64,000 nt of DNA from Eopsaltria australis (Eukaryota; Chordata; Aves; Passeriformes; Petroicidae). The stretch spans positions 62,001-126,000 of the forward strand of contig JAVTVJ010000300.1 of the NCBI GenBank assembly GCA_034509425.1. The letters are read 5' to 3'. A program made the position numbers and the translations under genes. Below, piece by piece: positions 38,556 through 51,665 of the stretch (within the stretch, counting starts at the first letter, position 1; every line of letters begins with the position of its first letter). The notes beneath the pieces were generated by a model. That model did not search any database and was not told the DNA's origin. It worked only from the letters and a program-made list of their open reading frames with translations.

Positions 38556-41500
38556 CCTTAGAGGTGGCACCAACCCACAGTTTCTCTGGTGACTGTGGAA
38601 AGGCAATAATTCTGGAAAAGGCCCCAGTTTGACTGTTTAGAATGAGAAGTTTACTTCATTTACCAATTTGTATTTTTTTCTCCAAGCAATTTTTCATGGA
38701 AGGCTCAAGTTTGAATTTATGAAGGCACAAGCTTAGCAATGCTATGACATTGATTTGGAATAGTTTATTATAGTTCCATGAAATTGCTTAACAAGAAAGT
38801 TTGGCAGAGTGAGGGAGCCAAATGAGAAAAGCATGGCGCTCCCAACAGTGGGTGACACTGGGAGTGCTGTGTGAGGCAGAATGGAGGGTATGTAGGCATT
38901 CAGGGGTAGGATTAACCACAGGGGAGAAGAGAGCTCCCCAAGTGAGAGGCATCCACCAACTTGCATGGCAGATCAGGCTGGTTTGCATTGCTGCTGGTTT
39001 CCTCCTCTTTTGTCACCCACTTCTGGATCCTCACAATGCCTGCAGAAGGGGTTCTGCCTCTTGGTGCTCAGCTGCAGCAGCTCAGAAACATTTGTCACAG
39101 CCATCAGTTGTTGGTGTGGAAGCAGGTCCCCAGAGAAGGGCACTGACACAAAGGGAGTGTGGGGATGTGGTGCAGATGGAGGACCACTTGGGGAAATATA
39201 AAGCATCACTGGGCTTGGTTTTAGAGCACTCACTGTGAAGGACATACAGCTGGTTCTCTAAGTGGGAGGGCTGTGGGTGACACTGACTTTTATTCCTCTG
39301 TGTGGTTTGGAGCTTGCCTTGCCTTTTCAGATGCCACAGGTCAGAGCAATAGTAGTACCCCAAACCAGGCAGTTGCATGGATGCTGTGACTTTGGCTGTG
39401 GCCATTCTGCTGAAGCTGAGCAGTGGGAAGTCCTATGGCAGGAAATCTCTGAACCTCCTCTTGTTGTCTGAGAAGTCAAGGGAAAGCAACCATATAAATT
39501 TGTCACGTTTGTGACAGAGGTTCATGCTGAAAGTTTCTTTAAGTATCAAAGAAAGCTGTGTGGTAGCACCTAGGGGTTTCATCTGGAGGTGGCTGAGTGA
39601 CAAATGGTCCTTGGTCCACTCCCCTCACCATTATAGAAGAAATGAGGTGTTGGGCTGGTCAAGGAGACAAGAACTGTTGTGCCTGTGGCTTTTTACTTAA
39701 TTACTACACCTCTAGGAGGCTGCTGCACAAGACCATGGACCTCAGCACTCAGGGTATTGAGGGTGTTCTCAGTATTGCAGTAGTCTGGTGAGGTGTCAAG
39801 GAGCCGGCTTGGTACCACCTGGGAGCTGTGGAACAAGTTTTTGTGTAGTGTCACATGCTGGTGGGACTGTGAAAGATGCGGACAGAGAGAGGTCTGTTTT
39901 ACAAGAATAGCTCTCTGGTAACAACTCACACCTTTCCTGAGGTAGACCTATGCCAAAAAGCTTGTTTTCCTAGTCAAGTCCTTATGCCTTGGTTTTGCAA
40001 TGTCTGCTACGTATTTAACGACAAAAATTGCTATTTCTTTATGTTCTTTCTTCTGGCCGGGAATCCTTTTTTTCCCCTTTTTGTCTTGTCAGCAGGCATA
40101 GGAATGGAGGGCTTGTTCTGGCCAGTGGGTGCAAAACGAAATTTAGAATATATTCTTCTGCATTATTCAGAATCTGTTCTTCTGCAGTGCTTCTAAAGAA
40201 GGATGTAAATGGTGGGTAGTCAAATAGAGGAACAGAGAGGATGGAACAAGTACTTAGATGTTTGAACTAACAATTTTTTACTTCCTCCTCAACCCACTGA
40301 TCCTAATGGGTTTCCTACTGTTTGCCTGAGAGAGCGCTGAGAGGGGTTGGGAGTGGGACGCTTGTGAGCTTGCCAGATCAACAGTAGTCCTTGGTAATTG
40401 GCATTTTATCCTTCTTTTTCAGCATAATTTTGGAGCAGGCTTGCAGGTTTACATTATGGTAGGAGAGAACAGGAGGTTGCAGTGGAGGCAATAGCCCATA
40501 GGCAAAGCCTATTGCACTGGTGTTTCCATGATTCCATGCTCATGGTGCTTGGCAAACAGCCAGGGATGAACCCACTGCTTTTGTTATCAGTCATGTCCCC
40601 TTTGTGTGTGTCTGTGTCCTTCCATCACTCCCATCTTCTTATCCTTCCCTCAATAGGTGATTCTTTTCTATAGAAATATTAAATCTTAGCTTAAAACAGA
40701 AGAACCACCCCATTTTTCCTACCCCCTTTCTTTCCTCTCTTTCATCTTTTCTTCCCATGGAAGTGTTTAAAGTAGCACAAGTTCCCAAGAAAGGCTTTTA
40801 TTTCTCCCTTTGTGCTTTGGCTATGTGTCCCTTCATTATATCTTCCCTCTGTTACTTTGTTCTGCCTGCCTCCTCTCTCTGTTTTCTCCCCATCTCTCAA
40901 CCCTTCTTCAAGGCTCTTTCTTCATTAATATGTTAATTTCTAGCCCAGGAATGCTTCTTGCAGCTCACTGTTCACCAGGGAGAGCCAGAGGAGAGAGCCA
41001 GGAGAGAGAGAGAGAGAGAAAAGGGAGAGAGAGAATAAGAAAAAGGTGTAAGTCAGTAACTTACAACAAGACAGGACAAGGGGTGTTAGTAAAGGAGAAT
41101 CTTGCACTGACTGGTGTCATGATGCCGGGGAAAAGAGGATTATCCACAGTTTGGACTGGATTGGTCTTTGTCTATTGTTTTGACATTTTCAACTTCTGAA
41201 GCTTAATATTAGTAGGAAAAAAAAGTTGAAAACTAAAGAAGCTCTGAACTCTTTTTCCACATAGTTCCTTTTTTGGCAATTCTCTTTCCCTCTGCACAGA
41301 ATTTTTTTAAACATCAGCCCCTACTCCCACCCTAATATGGTTTCTTTGTTTCATTTGATGCAAACTTTTGTCTGTATGGTCTTTGCATGGGGCTTTGGGC
41401 ATATTTTTCTGGATGAACAAAACCATACCAGAAATTCTCTGAAGGGAGTTTTACCCCAAAAAAAATTTTCAGGTGAGAAATAGGGAATGTTTAAGCTGCT

Positions 41501-43187
41501 GTTCAGGTAAAGAGACTGACAACTGCCATTAGAGACAGGTGTGATGAGTCAAAGTTTTCCTTTCTGCCTTCCACCAGTACAGTTATTGGGTGGAAGGTTG
41601 CAAAGAAAGAATAGATGGAGGCAGGCACCTCTGCATCATGGACCAGACCTGGGAAGGATGCAGAATGCCAACACTATTGCAATTTTGCCCTGAAATTAGG
41701 GAACCTCTAGCTATTGTATTTGCTGTTTTATATCTAATGAAGCAAGACCTCTGTCTGTGCTTGTAGTGCTAGGATCGTGATTGCCCAAGCAAATAATTAA
41801 CAATGTAGTAATGAAAGCCAGTGCTGGGGAGCTGGCAGGGTGGGTGGCTGGAGGTGAGGAAGCCATTCTGAGGAAGGGCACATGGTAAAGGAGGGAGACA
41901 GGAAAAGACAAGCTCTGATACAGTGCTGCAAAACCGGTAAGAGCTGGAAGCAAAATAACTGGGGAGGAAAACTCAGGGGGACTGCTGCAATGTTCTGTAA
42001 AGTCCAAGGCCCCTGAACCAAGAGCCTTTCATATATTACGTACACACAACTGTGTCAGAAGAATATTATTTAGGTTGCAAAGGCAAGCACTTCAAACAGA
42101 AGAAATGCCAGAATTAAGGCTGCAATCTTAATTTGACATTCTTGTGTCTATGCATTATAGAGCAGTGGTTTCAGAACTATCTTTCAAGACAGGACCTCTG
42201 CCTGCTTCTGTATACAGGATGGGTGACATTTCCTGACTGAGCAGTGATTCAGTATTTTGTTTCCTTCGCTTTGCTTAATTTGTATCTTTAAGCTTTGTAT
42301 TATGTCTGCTTTCACAGGCTGCTGAGAATTGAGGATTCTTGGTCTCAAGGTGTAATCTGTGGCAAGTTAGGCCAGTATCTCGGTACATCATGGAGTTCAT
42401 GGATTTTCACCCTACTCCTACAAGATGAGAGGACACAAGCTACTTTATGTAAATCCATTGTATAGGCAGGGAACTGAGGTGCAGCAAGATGAGGGTCAAA
42501 AATGTCTATTAATTTTTCATGGCCCATCTGAGACACCTAGAATCTCATTATTCAAAGTACTGATCATTACAGAATGCTTTCAGTGTTCAAAGCAAATTTC
42601 TCTTTGTCTTCAACTCAGCAATTCTTAAATTGCCCCCTGCCAAGTCTTACCTAGGACTGAGCACCGTTTTTCATTGATTTTTTTATTAATGTAGAAATGG
42701 AAATTTGGTGACATACAAGTTATATGGGCTGTTTTTTTATACGCGGCATAATTGTTTGTTTTGCAGAAATCATCTTGAAGCCAGGAGAAAAGCAAAACAG
42801 TCTCCAAACCATTTTCCTTTTTTAATTTTAATTTTAATTATTTCTTTCAATATATTTGAGATGAAACACTGGGTTTCAAATTCCAATTAGTTTATAACTT
42901 CAATATGTATCTTCCTTTCATTTGAAAAAGATATTTGAAAATGTTCAGACTCAAAAGAAGACAGGCTGAATATATATATATATTTTCTTTCAACAAAGTC
43001 AAAACTTTATAATTACTGATTTGCCAAAATTGGGCTCTCAGTACAGTACTTATTTTTGTTTGGAATTGCCACCAGACCAAAAAAGGAGCTAGAGGATTTG
43101 TTCGGCTTTTATTAAGCACCCTGGAAATGGGGTGCACAGATTTAGAGACTACTTGTAAAAAATTGGGTTTAAGAGATTTTACTGATA
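38556..43187. other. Intronic or intergenic non-coding stretch
   Basis: No exon was recognised. Simple repeats: (GA)n at about 40990-41034 and a short (TA)n at about 42970-42984. Confidence 0.5.
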
Positions 43188-43416
43188 TCTTCTCCCTGGT
43201 ATCTAGTAATAGGATGCATGTGAATGGTTTGAAGATGTGCCATGTGAGGTTTAGACTGGATGTTAGGAAGGGTTTCTTCACTGAGAGGGTGGTCAAACAC
43301 TGGAACAGGCTTCTTGGAGAGGTGGCCAATGCTCCAAACCTGTCAGTGTTTAGGAGGCATTTGGGCTAGATGATTGTTGTAGATCCCTTTCAACAGAAAT
43401 ATTCTATTCTATTCTA
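43188..43416 (+). mobile_element. CR1 LINE 3' fragment with terminal microsatellite
   Basis: Plus-strand CR1 3' sequence (aggtttagactggatgttaggaagggtttcttcactgagagggtggtcaaacactggaacaggc) ending in attctattctattcta, the short tail repeat typical of CR1 3' ends. The 80-codon frame here is not a host gene. Confidence 0.88.
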
Positions 43417-45673
43417 ACCACCATGGCCTTGTGCAGAGGTTGGGACAAATCCAGCCTTGCAGTACACCTTTCAGCTGGCTTAGCCATATGATTTTCCTGT
43501 TTGTCCTCAACCATTGAGCCATTCTCAACCTCTCACTTGATTACTGCCCACTTTCCAAACAGCTAAATTTGATTCCCAAATTTATCTATCTAGTGCATTC
43601 AATGAGATTGAGGTGCTGCAAGAAAAATTGTTGATTCAGGACTGATTCTTAGTTGTTATGCAAAATGGGATGTGTTCAAATTGGTTGAATAACTATAAGG
43701 CTGATGTTCTCCCTCTTTTGCAGTGTTTGACTTTGTGTAATGAATAAGCCAACACTTTGCCAAACTACATGGTTTAGTGGTCACAAAATTGTTAGCTTTT
43801 CTCTCCCACTGCTGACCTCTTTTGTCTTGTCTCCACCAGCTTGCCTTGTCTGTTCTGCCCTTCTGGCTTCTTCTCCCAGTCTGGTTCTCACCTAGCAAAG
43901 TTAGAATCTACCTTACAGACAATTAACCTAAGCTCCAGAACCTGGATCTAGAAAAATCCAGCTTCCACTGCTGGACTGTGTCACTTATTTTCATCCATTT
44001 CCACTTATCTCACTTTCTGACTCCTTGTCCAATCTGTCTTCCCCTCCCCTCAGCTCCAATGAGTCACAGTCTCTTTGTCCACATAGTCCAGGTGTCACAC
44101 CTCCCAGTTCTCTTCTCCCATGTAGCATTTTAGCCCCATACTTCTCGCAGTGCCCCAAGTCAGTGTATCCTGATTACCTTCCTGGCTTTTTCCTACTGCT
44201 TTGGAATTAGCCAGCCTCCTTTTCCAGTGATCCCTATGTGCAGAGAGCAGGCACGATCGTGGGAAATACAAACCCAAGAGATGTATTCCTCCTTCTGCTT
44301 CCCCAGTTAGGCTTTACTTGAGCTCATGTGTAGTTCCTTAGACTGCAGAAGACCCAGTGAGGAGTTTGAAAAGGCTTGTTTTTTTGGGGGTTTTTTTGGT
44401 TTTTTTTTTTTTTTTTGAAAGCTCTATTAATTTTTCTTGAACAACTGTAAATTGCAATTTTTCCAAAGGCTTATGGCCTGTCTAGGTTTTCATAAGTATG
44501 GGGAAAATCAGCATGAAATGAACATTTGCTTTCCTCTCTCATCAAAATTCATGTCCCTTGAAAGCAGAGAACTACTGGTGCTTTTTATAAAGGTCACTAT
44601 CTTTTTCTTAATGTTGGTAAAATAGCTTTTTTTCCTCTTGCCTGTTTTTGGAAAAGAATGGACCATTTTAACTTCAGTCTTCGTCAAATATCAGACATGA
44701 CATGAACATCTGATATGGAAAATGTCACTCTTAAAGATAAAATCTGGCTTAGCTAGAGGAATCTATAAGAAAGGCTTTACCTTGAGAGGAAGAGGACAGC
44801 TTGAAGAGATGGTGATACCAGCTCCAGCAATGCAAATCTCTCCTCTCTCTGTTGGCTTCCTGGAACATTTTTAGGAGGTCATGGTAGATCTGCTTACTGG
44901 CTGAATATGTTCTTGTAGGGTCTTAAACCTGGATCTCAGTCAGCAAGCAGAGAAACTAATTGTTTTATTTCAGTTTTAATTGAAAATGATGTTTCTTAAA
45001 AAAAAGAAAAAGTGCCTACCCTAGACTTTCAGCACCTTTAATGTTAATTTAAAAACGTATGTCACACAATGAAAGAAAATTGGTTCCAGTCCCCAGCATG
45101 GAACTAAAACCAACCATCCAAGCAGTTAGAAAAAAATATTGGAAAAAAATCCAATCCTCCACAGGCTGTCATTTTCTTTCTCCTGCTTCTCTCCCTCCCT
45201 CCTTGCTTCAGCCATGGGTGTTCATCTACAGAGCTGTATTTTGCAGTCCTACTTTCACCAAAACAGATTAACTCATGCAGCTCATGAATCATCCCCAAAC
45301 ATGGGAAGCCTTAGTGGGAAGAAAGCAGTGCCAGAGATACTGTTTTTTCTCATTTTCTTGTAAAAGGTTTCTAGGAGGCAAGTGGCATGTTGAGGTTACA
45401 GGCTCCAGATGAGAGTTCTGGCTGAGAGCTATAGAGTGTGGCAGACTGGAAGAGGGGGCAAGTTTGGGGTCAGGATGCTGGTAGAGATTTGGCAAAGATT
45501 TGGCCAAGTGTCTTCTGACACTTGATGCATTCTCCCTCAGTCTCTTCTTGGAGAAAACACAGTGAAAGATACTACTTCTTTGGACTCCATGACAGGCATT
45601 CTGTGTTCTGGGAAGAGATTTCAGAATAGGTGGTGCAGCCTTGAACCTCCCCCCTAGCATTAGCTAAACGTTC
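43417..45673. other. Non-coding stretch
   Basis: Nothing recognised except a long T-rich run at about 44378-44416. Confidence 0.5.
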
Positions 45674-45946
45674 ATGGAATCAAAGTATCATGTAGGTTGG
45701 AAAAGACCTCAGAGATCATTGAGTCCAATCATTAACCCAGCACTGCCAAGTCTACCAGTAAACCATGTCCATAAGTGCCACATCTACTAATCTTTTAAAT
45801 ACTTCCAGGGAGAATGGCTATACCATTTCCCTGGGCAGCCTGTTCCAGTGCTTGACAACCCTTTCAGTAAGGGAATTTTTCCTTATATCCAATCTAAACC
45901 TTCCCTGACACAACCTGAGGCCATTTTCTCTCAGCCTATCATGGCC
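45674..45946 (-). mobile_element. CR1 LINE 3' fragment
   Basis: Complement of a CR1 3' end: tcatgtaggttggaaaagacctcagagatcattgagtccaatc, then gcctgttccagtgcttgacaaccctttcag. 5'-truncated. Closely related in sequence type to the copy at 47423. Confidence 0.9.
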
Positions 45947-47422
45947 ACTTAACAGCAATGGTGTGGGACTTGTGAGATGAACAAGGTATCTCAGTCTGGT
46001 TCAGTGCTGATATTATCCCTCTCCTGAGGCCCTTCTCAGAGAGTTCTTGTGAATTGTCCACAGCAGAAGGGGTGGGGGTTTGAATGGGGCTGAATTATGA
46101 ACTGCCTTCTGTTGGCAGATAGGTGATACTTCCTGGCTGACATTCAGTAGACAGTGGAGGTAACTTCCCTGGCTGATGCTCACTTTACACCTTTCTCAGG
46201 GATAAATAAAAATCTCCAGGGTTATTATGATTCCTCCTCACATTAGCCTGAAATGTGCTGAGGATAAATGGAAGAAAAAGAGGAAACAGGAAAAAACACC
46301 AGCATCGCAAATGATGTGCAAGAGGGCTGGTGCCTGTGGCACTGCATGTATTCAATTTCAGTGTGCTGTATTTACTTCTGTTTCCCTTCTGAGAAGACAA
46401 CCTCCAGGCACTTCACTAAATGGATTGAAAGGTTTTTCTGGTTTTAACAATGTTTCTGAAAGAGGTTGTGTGTTATTCCTCCACTCAAGTACTTCAGAGA
46501 GACTTTGCAATGCCTCTTGGTAAATCAGAACATTATGAATGCCTTGGCATTTAGGGGGTAGGCAATTATCTGTTCTGGGACTGCTTTAGAAGGAGTGACT
46601 GGGGTTAATAAGCTGATGTTTTCTAGGCGAAGGTATCTTAATCTGGGAGAGTATGGGAACAATCAGTGGATTAATTAAGATGTGTGTAATGGTGTGGTAT
46701 GAACATTTAACTTTAGCAATCATAGGAACTGGAAGCACAGTTTCAGTCTCAGGTGGGATGCTGTGCCAGCACTGCTCAGCAGTAGCCAAAACTCTGGTGT
46801 GTTACCAGCTCCTTTCAAGGTACCAATGCAAAGCACAGCACAGTGGGGGCTGCTGTGGGAAAATGAACTCCATCTCAACCAGACCCAAGACAGAGCTCTA
46901 CCCTTAATTATCATGGTAGAAATCTCTAATATCAATGTGTTGAAGAGTGCCACAGAAGAACTGGGCAGCAGAGGAAAACTAAATGGAGTCAGAGGGATTT
47001 ACCTGCATAGCTGAGATAAGGTCTGGCTCTATGGCTTTGGCAGCAGAGAGGGGAACTCAGTGATCTGGGTGTGAAAGTGAAAGGATGTAGCTCTGGTTCC
47101 TCAGCATGACAGTCATGAACCAGCATCCAAAAAATTGGAGCAGGTTTTTTTTTCTGCTCACATTCCCAAGTAGCCTTGGCTATGTACCAGTGGAGAAGGA
47201 TGAGAGATCCTGGGGGAGAAAAAATTGATTTGGTCCCACTGACTGGTATTATTTGTGCACACAAAATGCTTGTATTAGGGAAGAAGTCCTATTTGGTACT
47301 TCTGCAACCTCAAGGAACAACTGCTCTAGGGGTGGCAGATGTATTTAATTACCAGTACAATTACATCTATCCTTAGCCAAGTTGGGGCTGGCACTATAGC
47401 CTGCTGTGATTCAGGCTTCAAA
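45947..47422. other. Non-coding stretch
   Basis: No exon or repeat was recognised. Confidence 0.45.
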
Positions 47423-47735
47423 GACTCATAGAATCATAGCATCACTAAGGTTGGAAAAGACCTCTGAGATCATTGAGTCCAATCATTAGCCTAAATTGTC
47501 AGGTCCACCACTAAACCTTGACCCTAAGTGCCACATCTCCATCTACCTTCAGGGATGGTGACACCACCACCTCTCTGGGCAACCTGTTCCCTGGCTCAAC
47601 TTGAAGCCATTTCCTCTTGTTCTCTCTCTTGTTACCTGGGAGAAGAGACAGACACCCACTTGCTTATGACCTCCTTCCAGAGCAAAAAGGTCCCCCCTGA
47701 GCCTCCTTTTCTCTAGGCTAGACACCCCCAGCTCC
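47423..47735 (-). mobile_element. CR1 LINE 3' fragment
   Basis: Complement of a CR1 3' end (actcatagaatcatagcatcactaaggttggaaaagacc), with later CR1 3' sequence (ccaccacctctctgggcaacctgttcc) and internal deletions. Confidence 0.88.
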
Positions 47736-47899
47736 CTGGGGAGTGTTTAGCCTGGTGGCACCATGGAGAAGGGGCTTCTCTGTGCTGCTGGGCCCCAGCT
47801 GGTCAGGAGTCAGGAGCTGGAGTGCCAGAGGCACAGGAGAGGCCAAGGGCAGGGTCTCTGCATGGCCCAGAAAAGAGGGGCATGGAGGGTCTCCCACTC

Positions 47900-48500
47900 T
47901 GCCTGTTGGCAAAAGTCAGAGGGTCCACAAAAACTCACGAAGTTTTATTAGTAAATTACACACTTGGCAAAAAAAAAATTGGTATATTAGTCCCTGACCT
48001 ACCATATATAAGCACATGACAGTGGGTTTTGAATAAAGACGTAGAGTGAAAAGGAAGAGAGAAAGGAAGAAATTAATTGAGGTTAGGGGGGGGTGTAGAA
48101 AGAAAGAAAGAACAAAAAAGAAAGGAAGAAAGAAAGAGAAAGGAGGAAAGAAAGGAATCACTGTTCCTGGTTCCAGTGTCATCTGGCTGATGGGATGTCA
48201 GTCCTGGTTCCAGCACGTCAATCCAGCTGATCGGATGTCAATTCTAGTTCCAGCATGTTGATCCAGATGATGGGATGCCCAGGATCCTGGGGGTGCTGCC
48301 TGGGCTTGGTGGAGGTACTTGGCTTTTTATAGATAGGTTTCCCTGCCTTGAAGACAGGTTTCTCACTTTCTGTGCAAATTGACTATCACGTGCAGATCAT
48401 TTTTCACACCTTTTTGGAAATAGGTCAGAGGGCTTTGGAGGGCTTGGGTGGTCTTGATCCCCTCTACAGTCCATAGCTGCTTCTTGGCCTCATTCCTGTG
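47900..48500 (-). repeat. Possible old LTR with purine tract and minisatellite
   Basis: On the minus strand CTATAAAAAG lies near 48330 and TAATAAAACT near 47947, an LTR-like promoter and poly(A) order. Between them are a (GAAA)-type purine tract at about 48040-48156 and a three-copy minisatellite of roughly 37-41 bp (gttccagcacgtcaatccag-like) at about 48166-48283. Ends and target duplication could not be fixed, so the LTR call is tentative. Confidence 0.35.
48166..48283. repeat. Minisatellite, three imperfect copies of about 39 bp
   Basis: Each copy has the order cctggttccag, about 8 variable bases, then c(t/c)ggctgatgggatgtca or a close variant. It lies directly after a GA-rich tract. Confidence 0.75.
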
Positions 48501-48701
48501 CTTACTCTGTACTGTATTGTGTTATCTCCAGGAAGTACAAGAAGGATGCTTGTCTTTGGAAAAGCGCTGCCCTACTTCCTCATGGCCCCTTCTCCAGCCA
48601 CTCTTGCTCTTTCCCACGACATGGTATTACCAACAATCCTCGATTGGCTCCACAGCCACGGGCTACAGGGACGCTGTGCTGGTTCAGGGCCAGCTGCTGT
48701 C

Positions 48702-48971
48702 CTAGGGACGCACCTGGTGCAGGCAGTGGGGTGTGATGCCGGGGCACTGGAATGTCCTGCACAGAGCCCTGAACCACCTCCTGAGGAGGGAGGGCCGTTG
48801 CATGGGGACAGCTCTAGGTGAGGGTTTGCATTGCAAACACTCAAACAACTGCCTGTCCCATGCCAGCAAGCTGTCCTCCCAGCAAGTGGCCCCCATGATA
48901 GACTCCATTTCCCTTAAATCCCTCTTCACATCTTCTTCAATTTGGTAAAAACATTCTTCCTCTGACTCCAT
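48702..48971 (-). pseudogene. Small unrecognised ORF, acidic then Cys/Arg-rich
   Basis: A 90-codon minus-strand frame with an ATG in fair context. It begins with an acidic, helix-like stretch (MESEEECFYQIEEDVKRDL), then has a Trp-containing segment and ends with RRWFRALCRTF and scattered Cys. The composition is more protein-like than chance frames nearby. It could be an exon or retrocopy fragment of a bird gene family, or part of an old ERV next to the LTR-like block. I do not recognise the family. Confidence 0.3.
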
Positions 48972-51204
48972 GCCTGTGCCCCCAGCAGATCCAGATCAGC
49001 TAGAGGTGTGTGTGGTTGAAGGTCTGAGTGTTCTGCCCATGCAGAGTATTTTTTTATGATATTAAATTACTTCTGAAAAAGGGATTTAGAGAATTTCTTC
49101 TATATCAGTATATATGACATCTTCAAATTTAGGGCACCTTCCCAGGAAGACTTTGGTTGACATCCTTATCTGAAGTCAGGCATTTAGGATTTGAAGACCC
49201 AGTGCTTTAACTACTGGGTTTAACTAGTGGACTTTTCTGGAGAGGAAAGGAAGATCTTGGTGACTGACTAGAGGAAGGCAGTGAAGAGAGCAGAGGATAT
49301 ATGCATCCAAAATGTGAATAATGATGTAGAAGAATGGACGTGAATTGTAAAAGGCTCTGTTTCTGAAGAGCATCGCCTTCTCTTGAGCTCTGAAAAGTGT
49401 CTGAAAACACTTGCCATCTCACACCTTGTAAAATTTGAGCCTAGTGTGTGAGCACTAACTTTTAGAAATGATGGGTCAACAGCTGAGCCCAAATTCCTAG
49501 TGTGCCTTATGGTACCATATGGGCATAGAAAAACAGCCAGCACTGGAGTCCATTGCCTGATTTTCACTCAAGCGAAAGATAATGATGCAGATAGTAGTAG
49601 TTACTCTATTTCTAAGAGGTATCATGTTAAAGAGCTTGTTAATACCCTCCTACCTCCTTCCCATCCCTCAGGCAACCAGCATGGGCAGCAAGTATAAATA
49701 AGTAAGGATATGCAAAGTACAAAATTGCATTCCAGCTCAGGGCATGTTCTGTGATGCAAAAAATAAGCACTTAGAGGGAAGACTGGGATGGAAATCTGCA
49801 GTGCTCCTTCCCAGAGCTGGAGGTAATTGTTAAAGGCAGACAGAGTTGGGGTATGGATGGAGCTGAGTGGGACTGCACGAGTGGGAGAAAAACATGCCTG
49901 ACTGACTCTGGCAATGGTGGGGAGTGCCTATTCTGGCAGCAGGTGGGTGAGTGTGTGGGTTGCAGTGAAAGTGTGGTGAAGATGCATGATTGAATTATTA
50001 GTTTGTTATGCACGTGGCTGAGGCAGTTGGGGGAAGGAAGGTGGTCAGTGGAGCAGACTTCTCCTGTCCATCTGGTCATGGTGCGAAGAAAATACTGAGG
50101 CCAGTATTTTGATTGGGCTGTGAATCTAGAAGGACTCCCAGTGAGCAACAGCTTGGCATTGAATCCACCTTTTCAGCTCTCTGGGACATGACAGCATCCT
50201 AATTCTCTTTTGGGCTTTGCGGACCAGTTTTCAGCTATTGTAAATTGCTGCAGGGCAACAAATCCATTTACACCTGGGTAATAGAAAATATAAATTTTGT
50301 GCCATCTTTCTTGTCTGTCCATCTGTCTTACTTTGCCACTCTTTCTGTTTTGTCTTCGTTAGCTCTCCCTGGCTGTCACTTGAAGCTAAAATGAACTTTC
50401 TGGTTTCCCCCATTGGTTCTTCCTTTCAGATATGGTTAGCAGTGATCCTGGATTTTGGGCCATGTATGACTGTGCAAAGAGGCTGCACTGTGCCTTGGGG
50501 AGAGGGGAAGGCAGGGCTAGCCAATTTATGATGAGAAGCACCTAGAAACCAGGGTATAAACCAGTTAGAAAGCAGCGGGGATAGCTCTGAGCATTCATGC
50601 TGGAGCCCAAGGACTGGCAGTGACCAGACCCAGAGCTACATAGAGGGGAGTCTGGGGATTAGAGTCCTCTCCTCACCTGGAGAGGATTCTCCTTCTGGCC
50701 CTTGCTGTGAGTGAGGCTGCTGTGCTGGACCATGGGCACTAAAGGCTGTGCCACCCTCAGTCTCTTGAATCACAGAGATTGTAATGGGAGAGCCTCTAGC
50801 ACCAAGAGTGGGAAAGCTGAAGGCTTAGACAGGGAGTAATGAAGAGAGATAGATATGGGGAAGATGTGGGTGTTCCCACCCTGCATGTGCTTCCTACAGG
50901 AATCATGGCTCCTCTTTAGTTTGCAGTGAGTGGCTGTGTGCTTGCTCAGGTGCTGGAAATGGCTGACATCAAGAAAGCTGCCCTCATCCCTGGAGTTGGA
51001 GAGGTTGATGATTTCCGGGCCAGGACCAGTTTTGTTCTCAGTTAAGCACTTCTCCCTGCAGAGCTCTTCCCTTTAATCTAAGATTTGGATATCTGGTCCT
51101 CTTTCAAACAATGGGAGGCTGATGGGGTGTGTGGTGTGTGTTTCTGCTGTGTGTATCTAAAGAAAACACCCCACCCAGATTGGCTTCTGATGCCTTTTTC
51201 TGGT
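48972..51204. other. Non-coding stretch
   Basis: No exon or interspersed repeat was recognised. Confidence 0.45.
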
Positions 51205-51665
51205 CTTAGGAAATAAAGGCTCAGACACGGTTAGAGGGTTGGGGGTCGTTTACCTCGGTATTTTAATAGGATCCCATTCGATGGCTTCTGCCGTCCAGGT
51301 AGAACGCGTCGCAAAAGCCCCGTCCCCCCAATCGAGTATACAATTAAAGACTCTACACATTAGCATATCTACCAGGAGGGCCCAATAAGGGGCCTGGGTG
51401 GGCTAATTTCTAGTTTATAAAATCTGTCCTACTAGGAGACCTTGAGGGCTCACGAAAACAGAGTGTTTGGTCTTCTAACTCTACGTAGTTTCAGGGGTGT
51501 TTAGTCTACCGGCCTCCTAAACACCATGAAACCAGGCTAAACTATCACCTAAAGCATCACAAGTATGCATGCTAATACTTGTGAATATAGGGAACAGTGT
51601 AAGAAATATTCAGAAGAAAAGCAGAAAAATCCTTCAGGCATCACTTCTGAGCACCAAAAGTCTCT
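51205..51665. repeat. CpG-containing LTR-like block
   Basis: Base use differs from its flanks: many CpG and stop-rich short motifs (gtcgtttacctcgg, gaacgcgtcgcaaaag, ctacgtag). TTTATAAAA lies near 51413 and AATAAAGG at 51213. This resembles an avian solo LTR more than intron sequence, but no ends, partner copy or target duplication were found in the window. Confidence 0.35.
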
